From Erigeron canadensis (lineage: Eukaryota > Streptophyta > Magnoliopsida > Asterales > Asteraceae), in NCBI RefSeq assembly GCF_010389155.1, contig NC_057769.1, forward strand, positions 21,762,735 through 21,826,734: a stretch of 64,000 bases of DNA, written 5' to 3'. Below the pieces are notes generated by a model. That model had not been told where the DNA came from, made no database searches, and saw only the letters and a program-made list of their open reading frames with translations. Made by a program: the position numbers and the translations under genes. Position 1 is the stretch's first letter; every line of letters begins with the position of its first letter. Shown piece by piece: positions 1 to 10,162 of this stretch.

Positions 1-335
1 ATTGCATTCTGGAATTCTGTTCCATTATCACTTCTTAACTGACACACTTTTCGCTTATATTTGAGTTCAATTTGCTTGATTAGAGCGATGATTTCAGCAG
101 CAGTTTCACTTCTTGATCTGAGAAATATTACCCAACAATATCTGGAGTATTCATCAACAACTACCAGGGTATATTTCTTACCAGCACGGGTCTGAACATA
201 CACTGGACCAAAAAGATCCATATGAAGCATATGAAGAGGTTCAGATGTGCTAAATTCTGCTTTGTCTTAAAACTGGTGCGTTTCTGCTTACCCATCTCAC
301 ATCCTGGACATGGCCTTTCCTCTTTGAAACCTTTT
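1..335 (-). pseudogene. Integrase N-terminal part of copia element E (fragment)
   Basis: Reading the minus strand from about 335 down, a pre-integrase zinc motif (CPGCEMGKQK) is followed by the integrase core opening HMLHMDLFGP, then VVVDEYSRYCWV and, at the window edge, SDNGTEFQNA. The first acidic residue of the DDE triad lies in HMDLFGP and the second in SDNGTEF; the glutamate is beyond the window. The reading frame breaks near 235-250, between the zinc motif and the core. The protease that should precede it is missing, because this segment abuts the gag tail, so I read it as an internally deleted copy. Family assignment is firm; function is lost. Confidence 0.8.
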
Positions 336-1689
336 TCTTTTTCTCAACAGGGGTAACAATTTTATCTTTCTTGGAAAAAGGTTTTGAATTTTGTTTCGGG
401 CCAGATGAAGTACCCTCAAAATTGTTCAGTCTTGTATTACTACTTTGGACTTGACGAGCTAGTAGTTGAAACTGACTTTCCAACCTTAGCAAAATGGTTT
501 CTTTAGGTGACAATTGAGCCTTTCCAGCTGACTGGACTTTTGGCTTAGGTGGAACAACATTCTTCTTCTTCTGAACCTGGGGTTCCCTAGAGGAACCCTC
601 AGTTGAAACTATATTTGGTAGAGGAACTGGGTGCATGTTGTCCAGTGGGTCTGTTGGCTCTTGCTTTAAAACGGTTAAACATTTTAGCAATCGTAGCCAG
701 CAGATCATCACTATCAGTTTCATCACTAACAGTTTCATCACAATTTGGAGAGATATTATTCATGGCTTCAGAATCCATTAATTCAAATATCATCTTCTTC
801 ATAGAAGATACATTCCCAGAAGACATTAATGCCGCACAGGGTGGTTCAGTATGACTAACCACAGGGGAACTACTAGAAGCATGATTAATAGCATCTTTTT
901 CTGCCTCAATTCTCTGGGCTTGATTCTCTTCAGTGAATCTGAAGGCTCCATACAATGTTGATAGAGTATGGGACTGCAAGGTTTTACCTTGTCTCAAGAC
1001 CATGATCATGTGAGACCATTTAGATGGAAGAATATCACAAAATTTTTCAAGAAGTATATCCTTGACTTTTTCTACTCCAGTCCTCTTAACTGGTTTATGA
1101 TGCTCATAAATCTGGTGTAGGTACCAGTTAATGATTCATTAGGCAGAGCAAAAAATGACTCGTACTTCTTATTTAAAGACACTTTTCTAGTAACAATAGA
1201 GTCATCACCACCTTCATACTGGTTTACTAGTTCATCCCACATGCTTTTAGCACTAGGATAAAGAACTAGTGTGGGAATAAGAGATTCGGGAACGACCCCG
1301 AGGATCATATTTTTTAAAACAGTATCAATAATAAAAAGTCTTTTATCCTCTTCAGACCAGTGTTACTCTCTCTTTTCCCTTCCAGATCTTGCTCCAAGAG
1401 GGCTTATAGGAATATAGGGTCCTTCATTTAAATTTTTTATCATATTACTCTCAATTCCAGTAATATGTAATATCATCATAGCTTTCCACGTGCCATATTC
1501 ATCACCATTCCCACTGAATTTGGGAACATGAGTGTGTGAATAGTGCACATGCACGTGTGGAGAAGCAAGAATAGGAGGTGGTGGTGGGGGATTATTGTTA
1601 ACATGGTCAGTAGTCTGTTCAGTTTCAATAATGAGGGGAGAACTTGTATTAAAAGGGTTTCCTTGTGTATTGTCCGGAGTGGCCATCAA
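336..1689 (-). pseudogene. Gag of copia element E, decayed
   Basis: Translation starts at the ATG at 1687-1689, about 35 bases inside the primer binding site. The N-terminus has a proline run and then a retrotransposon Gag block (KFSGNGDEYGTWKAMM). An in-frame TAA at 1363-1365 interrupts it, and the frame resumes with PSAKSMWDELVNQYEGG down to 1072, typical of UBN2-type copia Gag. Further pieces continue in other frames at about 1009-599 and 741-336, lysine- and serine-rich, as expected for the Gag C-terminus. I see no CCHC zinc knuckle. At least one stop and two frameshifts make it non-functional. Confidence 0.75.
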
Positions 1690-1723
1690 GAAATACGGAT
1701 CTAGGCAAGTATGTTAGCCTTCC

Positions 1724-1735
1724 GCTCTGATACCA
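1724..1735 (-). promoter_or_regulatory. Primer binding site of element E
   Basis: The minus strand reads TGGTATCAGAGC two bases inside the LTR end. It is complementary to the 3' end of initiator methionine tRNA, the usual primer of plant copia elements. Confidence 0.9.
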
Positions 1736-1737
1736 AT

Positions 1738-2672
1738 TGTGAAGTCCCTCACTTGATGGTTTAACCCACAAGTGTAGAATACGACATGTCAAGTATGCAC
1801 TAGATTGGACTAGTATTACAATTAATATAAATGCAAAAATATATATAAAGTAATATGTAACTTAAGCAATATAAAGATAAGCAAGTAAAGTAAATGGTGA
1901 GACACAATGTAATTTTCAAGTGTATTTTATTTATTGATGTTAAATAAATAGAAGGTTGTTGCGAAACTAAGATATTACAAAGTATTTATCTAAACAACCT
2001 TATGAATTACAAGTGATCTAATATTTGCTAAATAAACTCTTTTGATCGAAATACTTAAAGTTGTGAAGTATAACTGTTTCGAGAGTATTTGAGCAAAGGC
2101 ACCAAACTACAAAAGTGTAATTTGGATGAGGGAAATGACTTGGTATTTATAGGCAAAAAGAATAAATATAATATTCTTTTTGCCGTACAAATATGGTTAC
2201 ATGCATTAAAGGAAACTACTTTAATTCCTTAAATGTATTGGTTAAAGTACAAGAATAAAGTCACTTGATAATGACTTGTCTTCGAATTAACCAACCACCT
2301 TTACATGCGTGTAAGGCTTTTAACAAAGGACAAATGGATTGTCCGGGTAAAGGCATTAAGTCAATTCCTCGTAATCAATGTTCAGACTTGTAAGGTCTAG
2401 AACACCGTCAAGGACTCCAGTCAGGAGATCTGGTAAGTCTTGAGCTCCGCTATTTGTCAGACTTCTTTCTTCAGACTTCAGTCTTCGACTTCAGTGAGAA
2501 TGTTCTTCAGTGGAAGGATCTTGACTGGAGTGAAGTCTAGTGAACAAATCTGGTGGAATCCAGATTCCTGTACAAGTAAATGGTTAACTGGTCTTCACAT
2601 AATTTCTGTACAAATCTTCAGAGGGCTCCAGTAGTCACGTCTGGAGCGAGTCCAGTAAATCTGGACCTAACA
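1738..2672 (-). repeat. 5' LTR of element E (about 935 bp)
   Basis: On the minus strand it opens TGTTAGGTCC at 2672 and closes CTTCACA at 1738, giving the required TG...CA ends, with the primer binding site two bases further in. The outer third contains several CCAGT/CTGGA-type short repeats. The partner LTR is outside the window, so age cannot be estimated. Confidence 0.8.
2141..2153 (-). promoter_or_regulatory. TATA box in LTR of element E
   Basis: CCTATAAATACCA on the minus strand, about 400 bases before the inner end of the LTR, in the right place and orientation for the U3 promoter. Prediction by motif only. Confidence 0.55.
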
Positions 2673-3962
2673 ATTTCCTATTAAACTAATTAAAAAATGA
2701 AAAGTAAATAGAAGCCACGACCGCTTATTCAACGAGAGGCTTAGTCTGAAGAAGATTTGAAAAAGCAAATAACAGTAATTAGATTAAAATATTTGTTTTG
2801 CATCTCAGATCTCATGATACGACTAGATATCATTCTACCTACTTAGTGGACTGATGGAAACTTAATCACGGCTCAGATTCTCGTTAGATTCACTTTGCCT
2901 AAGTAACTAGTGCTATCCCTAGACTCACACTACCCTAGGCTCAAATTCTCATTAGATTCATTGTTTAAACATTAATGACCTAAAGTTTGTGTTACTAATT
3001 CATCTTTTAGTACGACTCTTAAACATGACTTGATAATAACTTCCTCCGGTAACCACAGTGCACGTTTCCATGTCACTGGATCGCGTCTGACATTGTTAAG
3101 CATCATGTTGTATTCCTCCTAATTACTATGGTTCTGGATCCCTCAGTTATAAGTGAATTACCTTTTACATCTAGTTATAGACCGACTAGTGTTTTCCATC
3201 CTAGCATATTGGTCCTAGTGTATGATCATAGACAACCATCAAAATTAAACTAATATATTCGGATATAAAACTGATAATAATATGAAGAACTAGTAAAACA
3301 TGGATCTACGATAAACAATAAAACAAACTCGAAAAGATCTAACAAATAAAGTAAAATAAATAAATGTTTACATGATCACATCAATACAAACAAGTATTCA
3401 GCCTATTAGCCTACCATTATTAAAGGAATAGCAAAGTCTGAAAAGATGAAAGACATTGTTTACCAACTGAAAGTAAATAAATAAGATAGATCTAGGTAGA
3501 AGATGAAGATCGGAAGGTGTTAGAAGCTCCAAAGCCTCCTTGAAATCTGCAAAGTCGACCTAGGGTTTGTAGGTGGCGGCTAGGACTGTTAATCGGCTCT
3601 CTCTTAGGGTTTTGAGGGCTGCTTTGACTTAAATAGGTATTTGAGTTAGTTGCTGATCTGGGCCGCCCAATGGCGCTGGGAGTGGGCCCAGCGGCGCTGG
3701 GGCCTACTGATGTTGTGCCAGCAGCGCTGGCAGCTCTTGCTGCTATGCGATTTGCTTCGTTCGACTCCCGAATCACCTCCTTGTGTCTTGTAACTTCGTA
3801 GGCCTTCATATTGAGTCACTTGATGCCATTTACCCTCACTCGCATCTTTTGTGAACATGCGTAAATATCAAATCTACCAATATTTCCGGAATATTAACTC
3901 ATTTTAGACATTGAAATTAAGCCTTTTGATAGGGGTTTTTATGACAAAATGAACGCTCATCA
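2673..3962 (-). repeat. Ty3/gypsy (Tat-like) LTR, copy 1, truncated by element E
   Basis: On the minus strand it begins TGATGAGCG at 3962. Its sequence runs parallel to the complete solo LTR at 40745-42257 and to copy 2 (28981-29613 and 31215-31472). It keeps the 5' two thirds, including the GC-rich palindromes near 3655-3735 and the region homologous to 40980-42257. The 3' end was cut by the insertion of element E. A short open frame on the minus strand (3809-3492) merely reads through the palindrome region and is not a gene. TGATGAGCG termini are typical of Tat-lineage LTRs. Confidence 0.8.
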
Positions 3963-4756
3963 TGTACCCTCACACTTAAGTCTTTCTTTGTAGTTAAACA
4001 AATAGTCCAAGAAAATAAATCATTGATGAGCGGACAACTTAAGAATACAAGTTATTCTACTTTATAAAACATTTGAAAGATTAGTCATGCAAAATGATTT
4101 GAGAAAGCTTTAAGACAAAATCAATAAGCTATAGTTAGAGGTAAAGATAATCAGTCAATGAAAACTAAAAGTTAACCTTATATTTGTGTTAATTCCTCTA
4201 AAAGCGTTCTATAATTCCACATGTCTTACAACTCAATCTTACTTCATTTGCTGACTAGTTAAGCACTTAATTAAAGTTTGTATAACAATCAGATCTATTA
4301 GCTACTAGCAAGGCATTTATATCTTATCGTTTGTGTACTTGTGAGTCACTACTTAGACATACTCTCACACTAAAGTCATGCTTGCTAGCTGAACACTAAA
4401 GCAGTTATACGATATTATCATCTTTAATAGTTGAGACAACGGTGACAGGTCGGTGGTTCCCCACTCGCAGAGCGACATAACTCAACTAATGGTTAGTATT
4501 TATACATTACATCAAGATAGTGGCCACAGATCGGTGGTTCCCCACGCGCAAAGCGACATAACTTGGTGTGTACAATTAAGAGTGTAAGAATTAAGGCGAG
4601 CCATACATCTAAACTAGTTCCTACACTATCACTTATATAATTAAGTCCAATTAATACACCTATACTAATAACTAGATAGCTCTAATTGCTACGCATATTA
4701 AAGTCCGGTTAAGTGTGCTATGATAAACATAATCGCATACAGTTTCAGTCTAAGCT
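3963..4756 (-). mobile_element. Probable internal 3' region of the Tat-like element
   Basis: On the minus strand a purine stretch (AAGTGTGAGGG, 3965-3975) lies directly before the LTR start, as a polypurine tract would, so this side should be internal sequence and copy 1 the 3' LTR. No protein is recognisable. It is AT-rich and has a pair of about 42-bp direct repeats at 4441-4482 and 4521-4562, both around a TCGGTGGTTCCCCAC core. It ends where element B1 inserted (5-base flank AAGCT at 4752-4756). Confidence 0.55.
4441..4562. repeat. Direct repeat pair, about 42 bp each, 80 bp apart
   Basis: The two copies (4441-4482 and 4521-4562) share TCGGTGGTTCCCCAC and end with AGCGACATAACT. They differ at a few positions. 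The role is unknown; they lie in the non-coding 3' part of the Tat-like element. Confidence 0.75.
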
Positions 4757-4915
4757 TGTAATGATGTGAGTTTGAGCTTTAGTGAGTGTTAATGGCGGTT
4801 AGTGTATGTAAGTATGTGTGTGTGTGTGTGTCGAGAGAGAAAGTAAGTGTGTAAGGAAAGATTAGATTGTATTATGGGTGTAAAGGTTACAAAACAAAGC
4901 AATGGAGGGGGTTTA
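4757..4915 (-). repeat. 3' LTR of element B1, inner-end part (split by element A)
   Basis: Joined to 16430-16540 it forms a 270-bp LTR, close in length to the 298 bp of B2 and C. It starts TGTTAGAAAT on the minus strand at 16540 and ends ATTACA at 4757. A CA-rich stretch ((TG)n on the plus strand, 4816-4831) matches the ACACAC-rich 3' ends of the LTRs of A, B2 and C. Element A is inserted within it. Confidence 0.75.
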
Positions 4916-5227
4916 TGTTAGAAATTCAAAAATAGTGATAAATTGTAATTTAAGTTAGTGGACTTAATTGTTGTAAAGACATGGTGAAATGATTTCTAAT
5001 GTTGAGGGGTTAGATATGACAATAAGGATAATTGTATAATTAAAGTATAAATACCCTCAACACATTAGAAATCATAACCCTTTGATTCATTTTTACATAC
5101 ACTTAATACATACTCGTTCCAATCTTTCTCTCTCTCTAGAAATCACACACACTAAACACACCAAGAACACACAAACTTGATCCGCCATTGTTGAGATTGA
5201 ATCCAGAGCAGAAATCGTGTTATATCA
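4916..5227 (+). repeat. 5' LTR of element A (312 bp)
   Basis: It begins TGTTAGAAATTC and ends TTATATCA. A TATA box candidate (AGTATAAATACCC, about 5046-5058) is followed by CT- and CACA-rich sequence. An imperfect inverted repeat brackets the TATA region (GATTTCTAATG near 4991; CATTAGAAATC near 5061). Confidence 0.95.
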
Positions 5228-5229
5228 TG

Positions 5230-5241
5230 TGGTATCAGAGC
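5230..5241 (+). promoter_or_regulatory. Primer binding site of element A
   Basis: TGGTATCAGAGC two bases after the LTR, complementary to the initiator methionine tRNA 3' end. Confidence 0.95.
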
Positions 5242-5654
5242 AAAACATCACTTTGATATCAATCCATAACTGATTTTGATCTCAATTTTCATCCAAAATC
5301 AAATCAAAAACCGTTTTTCACAAACCGTCCCTGTTTCATCATCAATCATCGTTCAAATCACATGAAATCATCAATTTTTGTTCACCAATAGATTCCTCAT
5401 AGCTCAAAACATAATTCTGTCAAGTTTTAAGTTCCAATTCACTCGAATTCTCGAGATTGAATTTTTGGTTTTTGGCGCTCAAAATTTGGATTTTGATTCT
5501 GTTGAGTTATTAGCTGAATTTTGTTCAAGGATTTGTTGCAGACATAATTACAAACGTTTTGCAAGTGATTTCAAGTTCTAACTCCAACTAAATCGAAAGA
5601 TATTGAGGTTTTAAAAGTCATCAATGGAGTTTGTTAAAACTGGTATGATAAAGA

Positions 5655-6430
5655 TGACGACCACAGAACGATCTTCACTAGGACGATCTTCTCAGATCGT
5701 CTCAGTGCTTGATTCTTCATTTTTCATACATTTAGTGTTGTAGCTTGTTAGACGATCCTCACAAGATTGTTCTAGAAAGTGGTTGTTGAGAAAAGTTGTT
5801 GTTTGTGTTTGAAAAGTTTGGCAGAAACTAAGACGATCTTGCCAAGATCGTCTCAGTTACCTGACTCTAGGACGATCTTGACCAAGATCATCTCAGTGTC
5901 TGTTGGTTGTTGGTTTGTTGTGGTTGATTCTTTGAAGTTGTTGTGATTGGGAATCACACACTTCCTGGGTAACTGATCATAATTGATTGTTTTTGCTCAA
6001 ATTAATTCCTTCCAATTCAAATCGAAACTCTGTCTAAATTTTCACAAAATACTTAGAAATTTTTTCTGTCACCCAAGACGATCTTCAACAAGACCATCTC
6101 ATTTTCTTCTTCAAAATTCCAAGACGATCTTTATCAAGACTGTTTCATTTCCAAGGTTTTTTTTCTTTCTTTTTCATTTCAAATCTCTTTAATTCAATTT
6201 CAGTTTCCATTTCCAAATCACAAAATCATTACTCAATTTCAGCTTCATTCCATACTTAGGCAAATTTCAACAAATCTCTTCCAAGACGATCTTTATTGAA
6301 TCGTCTCTTTATTTCTAAACCTAATACGATCTTCCCTAAGTCGTCTTACTTCTTTCAAAACGATCTTCCAAAACGATCTTCCAAAACGATCATCACCTAG
6401 GACGATCTTCTCCAAGATCGTCTTAGTTCC
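5655..6430 (+). repeat. Leader hairpin array, GACGATCTT family (element A)
   Basis: The 1.2-kb leader before gag has about nine dispersed inverted repeats of the form GACGATCTT-N3 to N6-AAGATCGTC, for example at 5681-5702, 5830-5853, 5870-5895 and 6400-6426. Some are perfect, others have decayed arms. The same family recurs in the pre-ORF3 leader of B2 (22475-23435). The rest of the leader is AT-rich with no gene. Confidence 0.8.
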
Positions 6431-6482
6431 TGAATTTTCCAACTCTTAATTCATTTCAAGTTTAAAACCAAATCACTTTCAA

Positions 6483-8960
6483 ATGGCTTCTCGTGAAGCA
6501 TTGGCATTGGGTTCCGATACAAGACCTCTAGTTCTCTACCGTGGTTCTTATGGACTATGGAAGAAAAGATTCATGGACTATGTGGAATGTCAACCAAATG
6601 GTCACCTACTTAAAGATTCCATTCCTAATGGACTTGCAGTTCATCGCCATCCCACTACTGGTGCTATACTCACTCTTGATCTTTTGAATGCTGAACAAAA
6701 AGATCGAACAGATGCAGATAACAGAGCTAGATCATGCTTATACAAAGCACTACCATATGAAATCTATGGTCCTGTTGATTCTTATGATACAGCCAAGGAG
6801 ATATGGGATGAGGTGGCAAGACAAATGGAAGGATCTGACCTGACTTCAACAATAAGATTGACAAATGTGTTGACTAAGTTTGACAACTTCAGCAAATTGT
6901 CAAATGAATCTCTAGAGGCTGTCTACTGTAGATTCTACAATGTCATAAATGAACTTAGGAAGAACAATGTCAACAAATCAGAGATTGAGTTAAACATCAA
7001 ATTCATCAAAGCTCTTGGTCCTGAATGGGAAGATTATGGAACACAGATTAAGCAACATCAAAATCTGCCCAAATTCTCCATCCATAATCTTCATGAATCC
7101 TTCAAACTCAATGAACATCAAGTTCTAAACAAAGCTTCATCAAACAAAATACCAGAAGTTGTAGCTTCTGATCCTTTGGCATTGATTGTTGAAAAGAAGG
7201 TTTCTGAAGCCCTTAAAAGGCAAATGGTAGCTGTTTCTTCGTCTGATGAGGATGGAGATGATATGTTGGCTCCAAGAGATGGTGTTTCTGACGAATTATA
7301 TCAAGCTCTTGCCGCGGTTACCAAGCACTTCAAGAAAAATTTCTACAAAGCGAGGCCAACAAACAACAATCTCCGCACTTCTTCCACAAGTTCATTTCCC
7401 AAGAAGGAACAGTATCATTCAAAGAGTTATGGTCAAGGTGAATCAAGTGGATCCATGCATGTTGAAAAGAAAGTTGAAGGTTATGACAAACAAGTTGTTG
7501 AGAAGGGTAAAGCTTCTGATAAAAAGTGCTACAATTGTGGGATTCCTGGTCATTTTGCAATTGATTGCAAGCAACCTCGTAAGCGGAACTATGAGTACTA
7601 CAAGCAGAAGATGTTGTTGGCAAAGCAAGTGGAAGCCGGTCATGCATTGCTTGCTGAAGATGACAAATGGCTGTTGCTCTCGGATGATGAAGATGAAGAT
7701 GAAGATCTCTCTGCAAATGTGTGCTTCATGGCGAGGTTGGCCAAAGACAAAGCTTTTGAGGCTGAAAACACTGATGAAGGGTACCCGGATGATGAGGTAA
7801 ATCTACACTCTACTTTTTCAATAGTTAAAGATAAAGAGTCGTTTGATTTAGCTTTATCAAAATTGACAACTCATATGACGTCTTTAGCCAACAAAAATAA
7901 GAAGTTGAAAAATAGTATTTCATTTTCTAAAAGTGAATTTTCAAAACTCTTTGAAGAACATTCAAAATTAGTTTTTGATTATGATACTATTAAACAAGAT
8001 TTTCAAACATACAAAGATCAAATGTTGGTTAGAGAATGTGAGTTGAATGCCTCTTCTGATTCTAAGTTATTGCATAAATGTCACAATCTTGAAAAGACCA
8101 TTCATGATCTTGAAAAAGCCAATCAAGAACTAGAAAGAAAGATTTCTGATTTAAATCATACTTGTTTTTTGAAAGGTGTTGAGATTGAAAATTTTAAAAA
8201 CCAAATTGAGGAATTTAAAAAGAATATACTTTTCTATTAAGAGAAGTTATATAAAATTGAACAAAGCCCTCTTTTGGATTTTACCGCCTATTTCAACAAG
8301 TCGAAAATTGACAAATCGGAACTTCTTCATGGGTTGGGATTTGAGAATATCACTCCATTACAAAAGGCAAATGACCAAATTGAACCTTTGTATGATGAAA
8401 AATTTCTTCTACTTGGTATGGTACAACAATTCATTCGTCCACTGGATGACAAATTTGAGACTGATGATGTTGAGAAAATACCTCAAACTGAATTTTTGGT
8501 TAACTATGATGCTATAAATGCTTCCTATAATTTTAAAGAATCTTCAATTTTCAAATTAGAAGAAATAGCATCAAATTTTCAAAACCAAGAGTCAATTGGT
8601 ATTTCACCTAAACCTACTAAAATGTATGTTCCATCCACAATTTTGGAAAAAGAAATAGAAGATTTGAAACAAAAGGTGGAATCTCAACAAAATGTTATTG
8701 ATCACTTAAAGTCTCAAAGTCCGAATTCAGAGGATAAATTAGCTGTTGTGAATACTAAGAAAGTTTGTATGGATGTTTCTACTCAAACTGACCTAGGTGC
8801 TTTAGTAGACCATTCCACTCAGACTACTTGTGTTTCATCTACAAATTCCTCTACTCAGACCTTGACTGATTCTCTTGAGTGTTCATGTCAAACTGCTGCT
8901 ACTATAGCTGATGATTATGTGCAATCTGATTTATCTTATGACGAACTTGCGCATAGTTAG
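6483..8960 (+). pseudogene. Gag of element A (one in-frame stop)
   Basis: The ATG at 6483 opens a 585-codon frame. Residues about 1-230 are a UBN2-type copia Gag block (LYRGSYGLWKKRF, then EIWDEVARQMEGSD). A CCHC zinc knuckle CYNCGIPGHFAIDC lies at residues 349-362; knuckles of this type bind the genomic RNA during particle assembly. An acidic stretch and a long coiled-coil-like region (about 440-585) follow. A TAA at 8238-8240 interrupts it, and the same frame continues to 8960. The continuation has three TQT motifs 11-12 residues apart (8773-8860), then a TAG. In length and layout this matches the oversized Gag of SIRE-like elements. The stop could come from CAA by C-to-T change. Confidence 0.85.
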
Positions 8961-8962
8961 TT

Positions 8963-10152
8963 TTGATATGGTACTACTATAGGTTTTTCACTTGTGGTTC
9001 TCTTGAAAAGTTAGTTGTTCACCCTAAGCTTAGTGCTAGTATAGGTGTTGATACTTCTACTCTAATTTTTTGTGAAACCAAAGATGTGTCAGTTCAAGTT
9101 GATCTAATTCTTGAGACTACCGATAGTGTGAAGTTGGAAACCAAGATTCCTGATTTTTCAAAAATCTCTCCGGTTAAACCATTCACAAAAGATGATTTTG
9201 ATAAATTCATGGAAGGAGAATATGTTTTTGATTCTGAAACTGAGAAAAAGATTGAATTTACCAAAATCAAAGTTGAATCAAAAGAGGAATCTCCAAAATT
9301 GTTTTCCAAAGCTCCAACTTCATATTATTCAAAGAAACGAGTTATTCCCAAACTTGTCAAGACTGAACCAAAGACTGTCACAAAACCAAGAATCAATAAG
9401 TTAAAAACAAAGTGTTCTACCCTGGAAAAGCATGTCAAAACCAAACAAGTTGAGACCATTCCCAAAATCAAATACAACAAAGTGAAGCTTCTAGAAATCA
9501 ATTCAAATGTTTCTTCATCTAATTCTCAATCTAGTTCATTATCTAAAGTGTCTAAATCTAGCTCAATTTTGCTAACTAGGGATGCTTCAAATGGTGCAAC
9601 TAGGTATAGGGATAGATATGGCTGGTTTTCTCATGATAAACCTAAGAAACAAGAAGTTTCCGCACCTCCAAAAGAGTCTAAAAAGATAAAAGTACTTCAA
9701 AACTCTCATTCTAATCTTCTTAGTGTCAATCCAACAGGTGGAAAGAGCTTGATTAGTGAGTCTAAATGGGTAGCTAAGTCTTTAGTACCTAAGATCACTA
9801 AAGTTGAGAAAAGGAAGAAAAGGCAAAGGAGAAAAGCGGGTAGTAAGAAGAAACTTGTTTCTGATGTGTCAAACAATTTATCTTTTAAATCCTCTTTGAA
9901 AAACAATGTTAATGGTGCCAAGGCTATGCCTTGTGATGTTGTAAACAATGTTAATTCTCGTGTGTATCGTTTGAATACTGGTAGACATGTTACTTTTGAT
10001 TCGTGTGTCCAAATGTGCTTGTTGATAATGTGCTTGTTAATGCCTATGTTGATTCTAAAGCATGTTTGTATGCGTTTCCTAAGTTATATACCCTGCCTGT
10101 TTTAACTAACCACAAAGGACCCGTCTTCAATTGGGTACCTAAAGTCGGTTAA
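8963..10152 (+). pseudogene. Gag C-terminal extension of element A
   Basis: A lysine/serine-rich region follows the gag stop in another frame (8963 to about 10105) and then shifts again, so that the last codons before TAA 10150-10152 read GPVFNWVPKVG. The homologous gag tail of B2 (20842-21496) ends QKWVPKKT then TAA, and that of D ends MKVWVPNDN then TAA, so the WVP motif marks the conserved Gag end. Both A and B2 also share a TRYRD-YGWF motif (9600-9626 in A). Function unknown; basic composition suggests nucleic-acid contact, which is inference. Two or more frame changes make it broken. Confidence 0.75.
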
Positions 10153-10162
10153 TTCTATTTGA

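Larger units (their letters stand above)
1..2672 (-). mobile_element. Ty1/copia retrotransposon E, 5' part, reversed, cut by window start
   Basis: On the minus strand the order is LTR, primer binding site, gag and integrase, which is the 5' half of a copia element. The rest of pol and the 3' LTR lie beyond position 1. It inserted into the gypsy LTR that resumes at 2673; the 5 bases after its outer end are ATTTC, the expected target duplication, but the other copy is not visible. It is defective: gag has a stop and frameshifts, and the gag tail runs directly into the pre-integrase motif without a recognisable zinc knuckle or protease. Its LTR is about three times longer than those of elements A, B and C and its Gag is different, so it belongs to another copia lineage. 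Confidence 0.85.

Noticed and set aside
3492..3858. Short Ala/Ser/Pro-rich genes at 3492-3858 and 29490-29957
   Set aside because: They lie inside Tat-like LTR copies and are not preserved between copies.
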